The translations under genes and the position numbers were made by a program. From assembly GCA_036262095.1 (NCBI GenBank), contig DATAJQ010000116.1:1-42131 (forward strand): a DNA stretch of 42,131 bases, in the 5' to 3' direction. This document shows, piece by piece, positions 8,723 to 16,589 of this stretch. The notes beneath the pieces are model-generated. The model did not search any database and was not told where the DNA came from. It worked only from the letters and a program-made list of their open reading frames with translations. The first letter of the stretch is position 1, and every line of letters begins with the position of its first letter. The DNA is from Terrimonas_A sp036262095 (GTDB lineage Bacteria > Bacteroidota > Bacteroidia > Chitinophagales > Chitinophagaceae).

Positions 8723-9529
8723 ATGCCTTCTTATTTTTACCGTATGATAAAAAGATTACTGCTGTTTATTTGCCTTGGATCGATCAGTGTAGCCCAGGCC
8801 CAGGACCGGTCTCTGTTTGAAAAGTTCCGGTTTATACAGAATGGGGACACCTTGCCTTATCGTATTCTCCTTCCCGAGAACTATGATACGGCGAAAGCAT
8901 ATCCTTTGGTATTATTCCTGCATGGCCGTGGTGAAAGTGGATCAGACAACGAAAAACAGCTTAACAATGGAAGCTCTTTATTTCTGCGCGATAGCATCCG
9001 CAAAAAGTATCCTGCTATTGTAGTGTTCCCCCAATGTGCAGCCAATAGCTACTGGAGCAATGTACAAACCATCGCCGATGTAAAGGGACAGCGTGAATTT
9101 TATTTTGTGCCCGATGGGGAAGCATCCTTATCGATGAAACTGCTTTTATCCCTTACAGCCAACCTGCAAGCCCGTTATAAAATAAAAAAAGACCAGGTTT
9201 ATGTAATGGGCCTCAGCATGGGAGGCATGGGCACGTTCGAGATCGTAAGAAGAAAACCGGGAGTTTTTGCTGCGGCCATCCCCATTTGTGGAGGAGCAAA
9301 CCCTGCATCGGCAATGGCGATAAAGAAAACAAGTTGGTGGATATTTCATGGAGCAAAAGATGATGTAGTGCGGCCGGAATTTTCCGATAAAATGCAGGCA
9401 GCCCTGAAAAAAGCAGGCGCTGCAGTAAGGTACACCGTGTATCCTGAGGCCAACCATAATAGCTGGGACCCGGCTTTCCGGGAACCGGACCTGTTGAGCT
9501 GGCTGTTTGCACAGCGATTAAAGAAATAA
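8723..9529 (+). CDS. Secreted alpha/beta-hydrolase (esterase) of the utilisation locus
   Basis: Predicted periplasmic serine esterase of the dienelactone-hydrolase / polysaccharide-esterase type. The protein is 268 residues from the first ATG; the ATG at 8744 gives a cleaner signal peptide (MIKRLLLFICLG, cleavage near AQA-Q). The fold markers are in order: oxyanion LFLHGRGESG, nucleophile elbow GLSMGG (Ser about 165), acid in HGAKDDVV (Asp 213 or 214) and catalytic His in EANHNSW (about 245). It follows the GH144-like gene by 25 bases and is followed by a terminator, so the two are a likely operon. It may remove acyl groups from the glycan so the glucanase can work; the substituent is not known. 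Confidence 0.85.
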   Translation: MPSYFYRMIKRLLLFICLGSISVAQAQDRSLFEKFRFIQNGDTLPYRILLPENYDTAKAYPLVLFLHGRGESGSDNEKQLNNGSSLFLRDSIRKKYPAIVVFPQCAANSYWSNVQTIADVKGQREFYFVPDGEASLSMKLLLSLTANLQARYKIKKDQVYVMGLSMGGMGTFEIVRRKPGVFAAAIPICGGANPASAMAIKKTSWWIFHGAKDDVVRPEFSDKMQAALKKAGAAVRYTVYPEANHNSWDPAFREPDLLSWLFAQRLKK

Positions 9530-9549
9530 GGATCTTAATAAAATGATCA

Positions 9550-9581
9550 CCGGGGAAATAATATTGCTTCCCCGGTTTTTT
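9550..9581 (+). terminator. Rho-independent terminator after the esterase
   Basis: CCGGGGAA (9550-9557) and TTCCCCGG (9568-9575) form a perfect 8-bp stem followed by six T. It overlaps the last base of the stop codon of the convergent gene on the other strand. Confidence 0.9.
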
Positions 9582-10467
9582 ATTTAGCGTATCTCCACTT
9601 ATATCCTTTAGATGATTTCAGCCTTCCCTGGCATACAAAAGAAATATTGGAACCGGAGAGTGAGTTCACCGAGCGGGCTGCCTGCATTACACTGTCAAAG
9701 GTCCTGAGCAGTTTCCCTTTCAGTGTAAGCTGTTCTACTTTTCTTTTTTGTACCCGCAGTGTATGCGCCAGTCTTTCTTTGAAAGCCGTTACCTGTATAC
9801 GTGACCGGGGTTTACCATACCGCCAGTAGAATTTAGCGGCGGGTCTTACTTTGGTACGTGCGGCATCATTGATATAAAGGGAAGGAATGCCCAGCTTTTT
9901 GCCGGCTTCAACAGCAGAAGAGTAGGATTTAACAAATTTTCCGTCGAGTGTATATTGATGAACCGTCTTTGCCTGGTCCTGGAAAACAGATCTTCTTGTT
10001 TTTGCAGCGAAACCTTCTTTGATCACATCACTCAATGTGTCAAGCCGAAGGTTCCTGTAATGGCAATTAAGCTTATCACCGTCTTTGCGCCGTACGATCA
10101 ACCGGTGATCGTTCAGGTCAAATGGAGCTACAAATAAATAATACACATACCGGGCAACGGATAGCATATAACGATGGCCATCTTTATGTAGTTTCATCTG
10201 GATGTCGAGCCCTGATTTGTTCTTCGTGTTTTTAGAATAGATAGAATATTTCAACTGGATGATCCTTCCTGGCCGGTAAGCATCGGGCCTGTTCTCACTA
10301 TAGACCCAGCGGCTTAGTGAGCGTAATCTTCCGTGATCAGACAGTTCGTATAAACCTTCGAAACCGGGAACGGTTTTCCATCGCTCCCCTGGCAATCTGT
10401 TGGTAACAGTATCGGCTACGGGAATGGGTTTACCCTGCCTGAACAATTGCCGGTGTAATGAATTCAT
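9580..10467 (-). CDS. NUMOD4/HNH-like protein with degenerate nuclease motif
   Basis: A free-standing homing-endonuclease-like protein of 295 residues. A NUMOD4 motif (about 28-53, ERWKTVPGFEGLYELSDHGR) is followed by an HNH_3-like segment (about 100-143) and two NUMOD1-like DNA-binding repeats (about 168-219 and 244-295), each ending in a similar YWRYGK or KWRYAK. In active HNH_3 relatives the block reads roughly V-N-H-x-D-G. Here it is VRRKDGDKLN, so the histidine is replaced by Arg (about 127), and the earlier VHRLV-type histidine is Ala in SVARYVYYLF. It may therefore bind DNA without cutting. No intron or intein surrounds it. It lies between convergent terminators as a single-gene transcript, as expected of a mobile gene. 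Confidence 0.75.
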   Translation of the reverse strand: MNSLHRQLFRQGKPIPVADTVTNRLPGERWKTVPGFEGLYELSDHGRLRSLSRWVYSENRPDAYRPGRIIQLKYSIYSKNTKNKSGLDIQMKLHKDGHRYMLSVARYVYYLFVAPFDLNDHRLIVRRKDGDKLNCHYRNLRLDTLSDVIKEGFAAKTRRSVFQDQAKTVHQYTLDGKFVKSYSSAVEAGKKLGIPSLYINDAARTKVRPAAKFYWRYGKPRSRIQVTAFKERLAHTLRVQKRKVEQLTLKGKLLRTFDSVMQAARSVNSLSGSNISFVCQGRLKSSKGYKWRYAK

Positions 10468-10487
10468 GGAATAAGTTTTTGGGTGCT

Positions 10488-10528
10488 AAAAATAAACCCC
10501 TGTGGCTTTTGTTGCGCGCGGGGGTTTA
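10488..10528 (-). terminator. Terminator for the astacin/coiled-coil operon (minus strand)
   Basis: Read on the minus strand, TAAACCCC and GGGGTTTA (10521-10528 and 10493-10500) form an 8-bp stem around a 20-base loop, followed by five T. It lies 136 bases past the stop of the coiled-coil gene and just before the NUMOD4 gene. Confidence 0.6.
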
Positions 10529-10663
10529 CTTATTATTTTCAGCAAAACTACCTGAAGGGGTATGTCCGATAATCATTAAATTGAGCGAATGACCCTTTTG
10601 GATGATTGAATGGTATAAAAATCAATATGAAGCATCTTCTGCAGTTATTTTTCCTGCTCTATC

Positions 10664-12169
10664 TTATTTTTTTAATCCCAACAATTTGATCATTCCTCCC
10701 GGCGATATGGCAAGACCAAAATAGAAATTCATTTTCCGCTCTTCTGCTGCATTCTTCTTTAAATAATCCAATGTGGCATTTTCTCCAACGGGCAATGCCG
10801 TCACATCTTCCGGCACTTTATTGAAGGCCGCTCCAAACGTAACGCTGAATTCTTTTGTTAAGGCTATAGAGAACCCTGTAAAAAAGGTTTGTAGAGGATC
10901 ATTGGAGATCCGGATGCCGGCAGCAATACCGATCCTTTGCGTGAAAGGAACACCTTTTTCATGCTTGAAGATAGAAGAGATGCGGCCAACGTCACGGCCA
11001 AACGGATAGATCTCAAAGAAGGCCATAAGATTTGCTTTCCATTCCTGTTGCTGAACAGAATCCAGTTTTATAGTAAGCTCATCATTCTCCAGTAAGAATT
11101 GCTTGCGGTCTATATTGGTCAGCACGCTTACACCCACTTTTATTCCCAGGTAAGTTTTTTCGTGGATATCAAACTTGAGATCTGATTTTAATTTTTCGTT
11201 CGACAGGGTGATCAGGCTTGGGAATTTGATCTTGTTCTTCTTTAGATAGATGAAGCTGATAGCCACGGAATCTTCAGGATTGGGGATTTTACAGTTGTTG
11301 TCATCTGCATATACCGGGAGCTTTACGCCGGTAGCAACTGCCAGGTCTTTTAAATCGTTTAAAGCGATCTCAAATGATGTAGGAAGATGTTCCAGTTTTA
11401 TTTTTGATTTAGCCAGTCCATTTTCGCCACCAAGCAATACCAACAGTATATCATCCTTTTCAAGCAGGTAATTGGAAAACTCCACGTCTGAATCCATTCT
11501 TTTTTCTTTGTTCAAAACAAAGGATTCTATTTTTTCTTCCTGAACGATCTGATCCCTTGCCTCATCAAATTTTGTTTTGAGCTGGTCCATCTTTGTTTCA
11601 AGTTCCCTGATCTGCGACAGATAAGACGCTTCAAGATTTCTGAGTTGATTAAGCTCCGATACAAAAGACGGACTGAGTTGTGTGCTCACTATTGCTTCTC
11701 TTGCAGTGCCGCCCTGGATATTCTCCCTGATCTTTTTCTGTATTTCAGTCAACGAGTTTCTCAGGTTTTTTGCTTCTTCACAGATCTTTTTGTACTCATC
11801 ATTTATCTTTTTTGCTGCAGGACCACCGAAAAGTTTTTTGGTATCAAAAGGCTGCTGGAAGAAAAGGATGGCTGAACCATTAGTGTATTTCGTTAATGAA
11901 TTCTCGAGGTGTTTGGCAACGTCCACGTTGAAATCTTTTCGCCTGTTGGTAACCAGTTTGTCCAAAAATATTTCAGCGTCTTTTTCACTGGCGATAGGTT
12001 GTCTGTCGGAACTGGCACCTGCGCTGGAGGTGCCGTATCCGTAAGTGGTGAGTTCGGCCAGGCTTACTTTAAATGTTTGCTGCACTTTAATAAAGTCGCG
12101 CTGCTCAACATTCTGAGCATCTGCCAGGATAAAGAAAAAGATGGATAAGGTCAAAAATGCGTATTTCAT
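10664..12169 (-). CDS. Secreted coiled-coil protein of unknown function
   Basis: I do not recognise this family. The 501-residue protein starts with a clear signal peptide (MKYAFLTLSIFFFILADAQ). The middle (about 130-225) is rich in E, K, Q and L with heptad-like spacing (EEAKNLRNSLTEIQKKI, LRNLEASYLSQIRELETKM), so a long coiled coil is likely. The last 150 residues alternate polar and hydrophobic residues with glycines (TFFTGFSIALTKEFSVTFGAAF, split here across strands), as in small outer-membrane barrels or their surface-anchored relatives. It begins only five bases after the astacin gene, so the two are probably one transcript and act in the same envelope compartment. It could be a substrate, scaffold or anchor for the protease; this is inference from position only. 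Confidence 0.7.
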   Translation of the reverse strand: MKYAFLTLSIFFFILADAQNVEQRDFIKVQQTFKVSLAELTTYGYGTSSAGASSDRQPIASEKDAEIFLDKLVTNRRKDFNVDVAKHLENSLTKYTNGSAILFFQQPFDTKKLFGGPAAKKINDEYKKICEEAKNLRNSLTEIQKKIRENIQGGTAREAIVSTQLSPSFVSELNQLRNLEASYLSQIRELETKMDQLKTKFDEARDQIVQEEKIESFVLNKEKRMDSDVEFSNYLLEKDDILLVLLGGENGLAKSKIKLEHLPTSFEIALNDLKDLAVATGVKLPVYADDNNCKIPNPEDSVAISFIYLKKNKIKFPSLITLSNEKLKSDLKFDIHEKTYLGIKVGVSVLTNIDRKQFLLENDELTIKLDSVQQQEWKANLMAFFEIYPFGRDVGRISSIFKHEKGVPFTQRIGIAAGIRISNDPLQTFFTGFSIALTKEFSVTFGAAFNKVPEDVTALPVGENATLDYLKKNAAEERKMNFYFGLAISPGGMIKLLGLKK

Positions 12170-12174
12170 ATTCT

Positions 12175-13050
12175 TTATTTATAAAGGTTTTTTATTCCTG
12201 TTTTATCTGTTTCGCTTAGTCTTTCCCGCTGCCCGATCTCAACACTTTGTTTGGGTTCAATGGTATTCCCTGTTTTAGCAAAAGCATCCTTAGGGTAGTG
12301 CATCAGGCTTCCATAGTCGTATGGGGTGTTCTGCGTATTTACATCGCAGCATTGTATATCGAAATCCAGCGCATGATTTTCTTCTATGTTGTCCCGGAAC
12401 ACGGTGATAAAGCTGTCCCTGTCTTTTCTTGAGTGTTCATGCCATAGCCCTACAGCATGCCCGATCTCATGCATGATCTTACCCTTTTCAGGGTCTGCAT
12501 CGATGTAAAGTGTTTGCCGGCCACCCTGCCTTCCGATTGATGATGCATATCCTTCACCTCTTACAAAATCAATATAGTCGCCCTGCCCCTGCTGAATTTC
12601 AGTAAACTTCAGATCCGTATTGGATTCCCATTCAGCAATGGCTTCAAGAATGGTAGCACGCCATCTGGTAACACTGATATCAACCCTGAAGAAAACCTTT
12701 CCTGAAGGCCACAGTCTGTCGCTCAGGTCGGTTGACAACGATTTGATCCCAACACCCTGAAAAAATTTTTCCCTGGTCAACCGAAGTATTTCTGCACTGC
12801 CGAGAATTATATCCCCCTGGTAAATTGCAAGGCTGTCGATCAGTTTATACAGGATAGGTATAGTATCATAATCCGGACTGAAGCTGTTCCCCTTATTAAA
12901 AAACAGGTAACCCCTTTCTGTCTGCTTTATCTTGCCAAGCCTTGGCGAGTATTGTTCAACCCCACCTTTTTTGTCCAAGGTGGCGGCGCAGGCAAATAGA
13001 AGAGCGGCAATGCCGATAAAGAAGCAGCTCTTCTTTATAAGTTCTGGCAT
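12175..13050 (-). CDS. Astacin family (M12A) metalloprotease lipoprotein
   Basis: Zinc endopeptidase of the astacin family, predicted to be lipid-anchored outside the inner membrane. The 291-residue protein has a lipobox LLFAC (Cys about 21), a linker or propeptide-like region to about 110, then the catalytic domain. The full zinc site HEIGHAVGLWHEHSR is at about 194-208 and the Met-turn YDYGSLMHYP at about 244-253, with the family tyrosine at 252. Flanking blocks such as AIAEWESNTDLKF and LYIDADPEKGKIMHEIGHA also match the fold. All catalytic residues are present. It is the first gene of a likely two-gene operon with the coiled-coil protein. Targets unknown. Confidence 0.93.
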   Translation of the reverse strand: MPELIKKSCFFIGIAALLFACAATLDKKGGVEQYSPRLGKIKQTERGYLFFNKGNSFSPDYDTIPILYKLIDSLAIYQGDIILGSAEILRLTREKFFQGVGIKSLSTDLSDRLWPSGKVFFRVDISVTRWRATILEAIAEWESNTDLKFTEIQQGQGDYIDFVRGEGYASSIGRQGGRQTLYIDADPEKGKIMHEIGHAVGLWHEHSRKDRDSFITVFRDNIEENHALDFDIQCCDVNTQNTPYDYGSLMHYPKDAFAKTGNTIEPKQSVEIGQRERLSETDKTGIKNLYK

Positions 13051-13155
13051 AACGGGGGTATTGGTGGAAGAGTATCTTGTGACAGTGTGAAAGTAAAATG
13101 AGGCAGGGCCGTTTTCAACCGTGTTTTAACGGTTTATTGCAGGCAGACTAAACTA

Positions 13156-14286
13156 TTACAGGTATTTCAACCATTTTTTCTCCGGATGACTGGTCTTGTA
13201 AGCAGCATACCAGCGACAAGCCCAGTACAGGAAAATTTCAACGAGGATGAATACAATATATAATAAGGGCAATGGCCATTGTTGATCTTCAGCTATATGG
13301 GTATATGGAGCGGTTTGATACCAATCCTGGTGTGTGTTTCCTGTTCTTATCAGATTAACCAGCAAAGCAGCAAGATGGATAACCAGTATATGCAAAACAT
13401 AATAAAAGAAAGGAACCTTGCCAAATGTTGACAGTACCTCGGCCAACCAGCCTCGTGCTTTTTCCGCGTAAGGGACAAGCGCAATGACCGGTCCCAATGT
13501 CATAAGCAGGAATAACTGTGAAGGCGGGTATTTCTGCTGATTAAGCAACCGGAAAATAAAAGGCAATTCATTTTTTTGTTCATTGGCGAGCTGCAGGCTG
13601 CCGATCACCAGGAAGAGTGCAATGGCAGAAAGCCCGATCCACCAACAGGTGCGCCGGACTAGCGCCGGGGGCATTTGAAGCAGACGCCCAAAACCATAGC
13701 CGGCCATCATCACGCCAATCCATGGAAGCAGAACATAAAGAATATTGATCCATTGCACACCCTCGTAGTCAACCGTATAAAAAAAGTTCCACCAGTGAAG
13801 ATTGGGAGGCACCCATCCAAAAATTTGTTGCCCTGCAATAATGATAAGCCCGCTGATCCAGATCACCCTAAATGGAAGCCATATTGCCGCAGCAAGTAAG
13901 GCCATGCACCAGCCAAGCATCCAGATAACGCCAGCCAGCATAAATGATTTGAAATCGAGATTGAATGTCCAGCAAAACCGGATCAATGTCAATTCCAGTA
14001 AAACGAGAAGCAGGCCCCGGGTCAAAAGATATTTTGATAAAGCAGCACGGTTGTTCAGCTTCTGTCCCAGCAAAAAGGCGGACGTTCCTGCAAAAAATAC
14101 AAAACCGGAAACACAAAAATGGGTGATCCAACGCGTGAAGAAGATAGCCGGGTCCGGGCCTCCGGCAGGTATGCCGGCATACACCCGGACATGATCAATG
14201 GCCATCAGCAGCATGATGGCGCCACGAAGAAGATCAACAGAATGTATTCTCCGGTGTTGGTAAGTATATAGCGTTGGCTCTGGCAT
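13156..14286 (-). CDS. DUF1624 / HGSNAT-like membrane acyltransferase
   Basis: Polytopic membrane protein of 376 residues related to the heparan-alpha-glucosaminide N-acetyltransferase catalytic domain (PF07786/DUF1624). The diagnostic start is present: HRRIHSVDLLRGAIMLLMAIDHVR, read in two parts, with the family Asp-His pair in IDHVR. About ten hydrophobic segments follow (for example GFVFFAGTSAFLLGQ, YLLTRGLLLVLLELTLI and VPFFYYVLHILVIHLAALL). Relatives are thought to move acyl groups across the inner membrane to sugars, but bacterial members are mostly uncharacterised. It is separated from the astacin gene by 105 bases and is divergent from the orphan SusD gene. Family confidence is good; the reaction here is unknown. 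Confidence 0.8.
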   Translation of the reverse strand: MPEPTLYTYQHRRIHSVDLLRGAIMLLMAIDHVRVYAGIPAGGPDPAIFFTRWITHFCVSGFVFFAGTSAFLLGQKLNNRAALSKYLLTRGLLLVLLELTLIRFCWTFNLDFKSFMLAGVIWMLGWCMALLAAAIWLPFRVIWISGLIIIAGQQIFGWVPPNLHWWNFFYTVDYEGVQWINILYVLLPWIGVMMAGYGFGRLLQMPPALVRRTCWWIGLSAIALFLVIGSLQLANEQKNELPFIFRLLNQQKYPPSQLFLLMTLGPVIALVPYAEKARGWLAEVLSTFGKVPFFYYVLHILVIHLAALLVNLIRTGNTHQDWYQTAPYTHIAEDQQWPLPLLYIVFILVEIFLYWACRWYAAYKTSHPEKKWLKYL

Positions 14287-14470
14287 ATACCGTTCGGGAT
14301 AAGTGCGTACATGAATTTCCTGATATCATGAATTTAAAAAAAGAAATTTGATGCCAGGCATGTTTGTTTACACAACAAGTACAAAAAGCCTGAAAGCATC
14401 CCACAAAAAGACTACTACCATTCACTCAATTTTCATTTACGTTGCACATGATTTTGGCTATCCTTGTACT

Positions 14471-14508
14471 GCCGGACGGTTACCGACCGTTCCGGCATAT
14501 TATTTTTT
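14471..14508 (+). promoter_or_regulatory. Terminator-like hairpin in the leader of the orphan susD
   Basis: GCCGGACGGT (14471-14480) pairs with ACCG-T-TCCGGC (14486-14496) with one bulged T and a five-base loop. ATATTA and a six-T run follow, ending about 16 bases before the lipoprotein ATG. It resembles an imperfect intrinsic terminator placed before a gene, as in attenuation. The T-run starts about six bases late, so activity is uncertain. Confidence 0.4.
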
Positions 14509-14524
14509 AACCCAAAACCTTAAT

Positions 14525-15799
14525 ATGAAACCTGCACCCTTTTTAACGCTCGCCGGTCTGGTGATGCTGCTGCTGTTTGCCGCTTGCAGCAAGGACAAAC
14601 AACCTACCGATCCCCTGGCGGGAAACCCTACGAAAGATGTATTGAATAATGCTGTGCGCGAAGCAGACCTCGGCATACGCCTTGGAATTGACCGCTATCT
14701 TGACGCAACAGGTATTATCGGGAGGGAGTTGTATAGATTTTCACCTAATCAGCAATTATACACCACCGAATTATTAGGTAGCGGAAGTCTTACACTGAAC
14801 ACAAGCAGTTTTTATTTTAAAGAACCCTGGAATGCCCGTTATGAAGTGGTAAAGAAAGCTGTGCAGATCATGAATGGCGCCGCAAGGTCAACGCAAATAA
14901 CTGATGCAGAGCTCAGGGGGTTTACAGGGTATGCAAAAACTATTATTGCTTACCAGTTGTTGATGAACCTCTCGATGACTTATACCAATGGAATTTATAT
15001 CAATCTTGGAAGCAATAACCCTGCAAGTGGCCCTGTGGTTCTTTATCCGGCCGCATTGGATTCCATTGCCCGTTTTTTGAACGAAGCCAAAGCCATGTTG
15101 CCGGGATCGGCAATGCCTCCGCTGACGACAGGTTTCACTGACTTTACAGATGCAGCCGGTTTTCTCAAGTTCAATCGTGCCCTGGCAGCAAGAGTTGCCC
15201 TGTATCGGGAGCGTTGGGCGGAATCATTGACTGCATTGAACGAATCTTTTTTTGATCTGAACGGCAGTATTACAAAGGGACCTCAAATGGCTTTTTATAC
15301 AAGCGGAGATAATGTAAAAAACCCCTGTTTTATTCCTCAAAACCAGACGGGCGAGGTAAGGGTAGCGCATCCTTCCATGGCAAGTAATATATCAGCAGGG
15401 GATGACAGGATACAAAAAACATCATTACGGGCCGCTGTAGCAAGCCAGGATGGACTCAACAGCAACCGTGATGTATGGGTATTTACAACCGATGCTGCAA
15501 CGATCCCGATCATCAATAACGAAGAGCTGACACTGATATATGCAGAAGCAAAATTGCAGTTGAACCAATTTCCGGATGCTATTGTAGCAATCAACAGGAT
15601 CAGGACAGGGCATAATTTACCACCGTATGCCGGAGCAATTACACAGGCTGCATTAGTGAATGAACTTTTACATCAGCGCAGGTATTCATTGTATGGGTTG
15701 GGACACCGGTGGGTTGATATGCGCCGGTACGACAGGCTGGCTAGTTTGCCAACAGACCGGCCAGGAGATGATGTGTGGGATAAATTTCCACTGCCTTAA
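14525..15799 (+). CDS. Orphan SusD/RagB-like lipoprotein
   Basis: Divergent RagB/SusD-family lipoprotein of 424 residues, shorter than the usual 480-600. The start is the ATG that gives a proper lipoprotein signal (MKPAPFLTLAGLVMLLLFAAC, Cys 21, then SKDKQ); the frame is open 177 bases further upstream but that extension is not signal-like. The SusD C-terminal signature is clear: NEELTLIYAEAKLQLNQF, then AINRIRTGHNLPPY, then LLHQRRYSLYGLGHRWVDMRRY. The N-terminal part is reduced. No SusC gene is next to it on either strand, so it is an orphan that may bind glycan alone or pair with a SusC encoded elsewhere. A terminator starts within its last codons. Confidence 0.85.
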   Translation: MKPAPFLTLAGLVMLLLFAACSKDKQPTDPLAGNPTKDVLNNAVREADLGIRLGIDRYLDATGIIGRELYRFSPNQQLYTTELLGSGSLTLNTSSFYFKEPWNARYEVVKKAVQIMNGAARSTQITDAELRGFTGYAKTIIAYQLLMNLSMTYTNGIYINLGSNNPASGPVVLYPAALDSIARFLNEAKAMLPGSAMPPLTTGFTDFTDAAGFLKFNRALAARVALYRERWAESLTALNESFFDLNGSITKGPQMAFYTSGDNVKNPCFIPQNQTGEVRVAHPSMASNISAGDDRIQKTSLRAAVASQDGLNSNRDVWVFTTDAATIPIINNEELTLIYAEAKLQLNQFPDAIVAINRIRTGHNLPPYAGAITQAALVNELLHQRRYSLYGLGHRWVDMRRYDRLASLPTDRPGDDVWDKFPLP

Positions 15800-15840
15800 A
15801 AAGAAAAGGCCTGATCAAATCAGGCCTTTTCTTTTTAAGG
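15794..15840. terminator. Perfect 22-bp bidirectional terminator
   Basis: Arms 15794-15815 and 15819-15840 are perfectly complementary over 22 bp around a three-base CAA loop. The A/G-rich foot and T-rich foot give a run of T at the exit on either strand. It overlaps the stop codon of the orphan SusD and ends ten bases before the stop of the convergent lipoprotein, serving both. Confidence 0.92.
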
Positions 15841-15849
15841 CATAAGGTA

Positions 15850-16389
15850 TTAAGGAGTCGATGTCAGCGGCAAATAGAACTCACCATTTGTGATCACTTT
15901 TTTGGCCGCAGCGGGGTCGGCTTCCAGATGAAAGTCACCACTGAAAGTTCCTTTTATTGATCCATTTCCTATGGAAGTGATCACCACTTTTAAATGATTG
16001 TTGATCGCTGTGCCGGTCCTGACTGTTTCCTGGTATAAAGTGGTTCCTGCTTCAAAGCTCTCTTCTGCCTCAGTCTGGTAGGAGGCCAGTACTTCGAAAT
16101 CTGTTCCGTCATCATTGTAAGTGCCTGCCACAACCGGGTTGTTGTTGTTAAACAGATTGGATATTTCAAGACCGAATGTTGCAGAATTTGCTACAGTGCT
16201 TTCAGCACCTCCCAATGCAACACCATGGTATCCGTCGAGGGTGGATTGAAAGCCCATTGCATAGATGTTGAATTTTTTATTGACGCCGTCAATGGTGAAT
16301 GTAAGATGGTAGTTTGGATCTGAGTTTCCTTTTTTGCAGGACAGGCTCACTGTTACTACCAGGAGCAATAGAGCGGATAGCTTTCTCAT
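15850..16389 (-). CDS. Small lipoprotein of unknown function
   Basis: A 179-residue lipoprotein not assigned to a known family. The start is placed at the ATG giving MRKLSALLLLVVTVSLSC, lipobox Cys 18, followed by KKGNSD. The frame is open further upstream but without a signal-like N-terminus. The mature part is beta-rich (HLTFTIDGVNKKFNIYAMGF, SATFGLEISNLF, GSIKGTFSGDFHL) and resembles the small DUF6252-type or lipocalin-like Bacteroidota lipoproteins with a repeated GT(F/Y) pattern, but I cannot assign it. It is convergent with the orphan SusD across the shared 22-bp terminator. Confidence 0.75.
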   Translation of the reverse strand: MRKLSALLLLVVTVSLSCKKGNSDPNYHLTFTIDGVNKKFNIYAMGFQSTLDGYHGVALGGAESTVANSATFGLEISNLFNNNNPVVAGTYNDDGTDFEVLASYQTEAEESFEAGTTLYQETVRTGTAINNHLKVVITSIGNGSIKGTFSGDFHLEADPAAAKKVITNGEFYLPLTSTP

Positions 16390-16522
16390 TAGTTTGGTTT
16401 GTCGGATTAATGACGGGATGAAAATAATAATTCCCATTGTCTGTGTCAATGGTTGCCGGCAAATTATAAGGAGTTTAACAGTGCCGGGAACATATAACAC
16501 TCAATGCCTGAATAAAATAAAA

Positions 16523-16561
16523 CCGGGGTAATGCGGATAAAATCTTTTCGCATTACCCCGG
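16523..16561 (-). terminator. Terminator of the DinB-like gene (minus strand)
   Basis: A perfect 13-bp stem (16523-16535 with 16549-16561) with a 13-base loop. On the minus strand it is followed by TTTTATTTTATTC, a good U-tract, 29 bases past the stop of the gene to its right. Confidence 0.9.
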
Positions 16562-16589
16562 ATTGCACATAAGGAAACCTTAGGTAAAC

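Noticed and set aside
13117..13134. AACCGT-N6-ACGGTT hairpin between the acyltransferase-like and astacin genes
   Set aside because: Six base pairs and no U-tract on the minus strand; it could be chance.
14348..14524. In-frame extension of the orphan SusD to an upstream ATG
   Set aside because: The added residues contain no signal peptide and cover the hairpin leader; the ATG at 14525 gives a complete lipoprotein signal.
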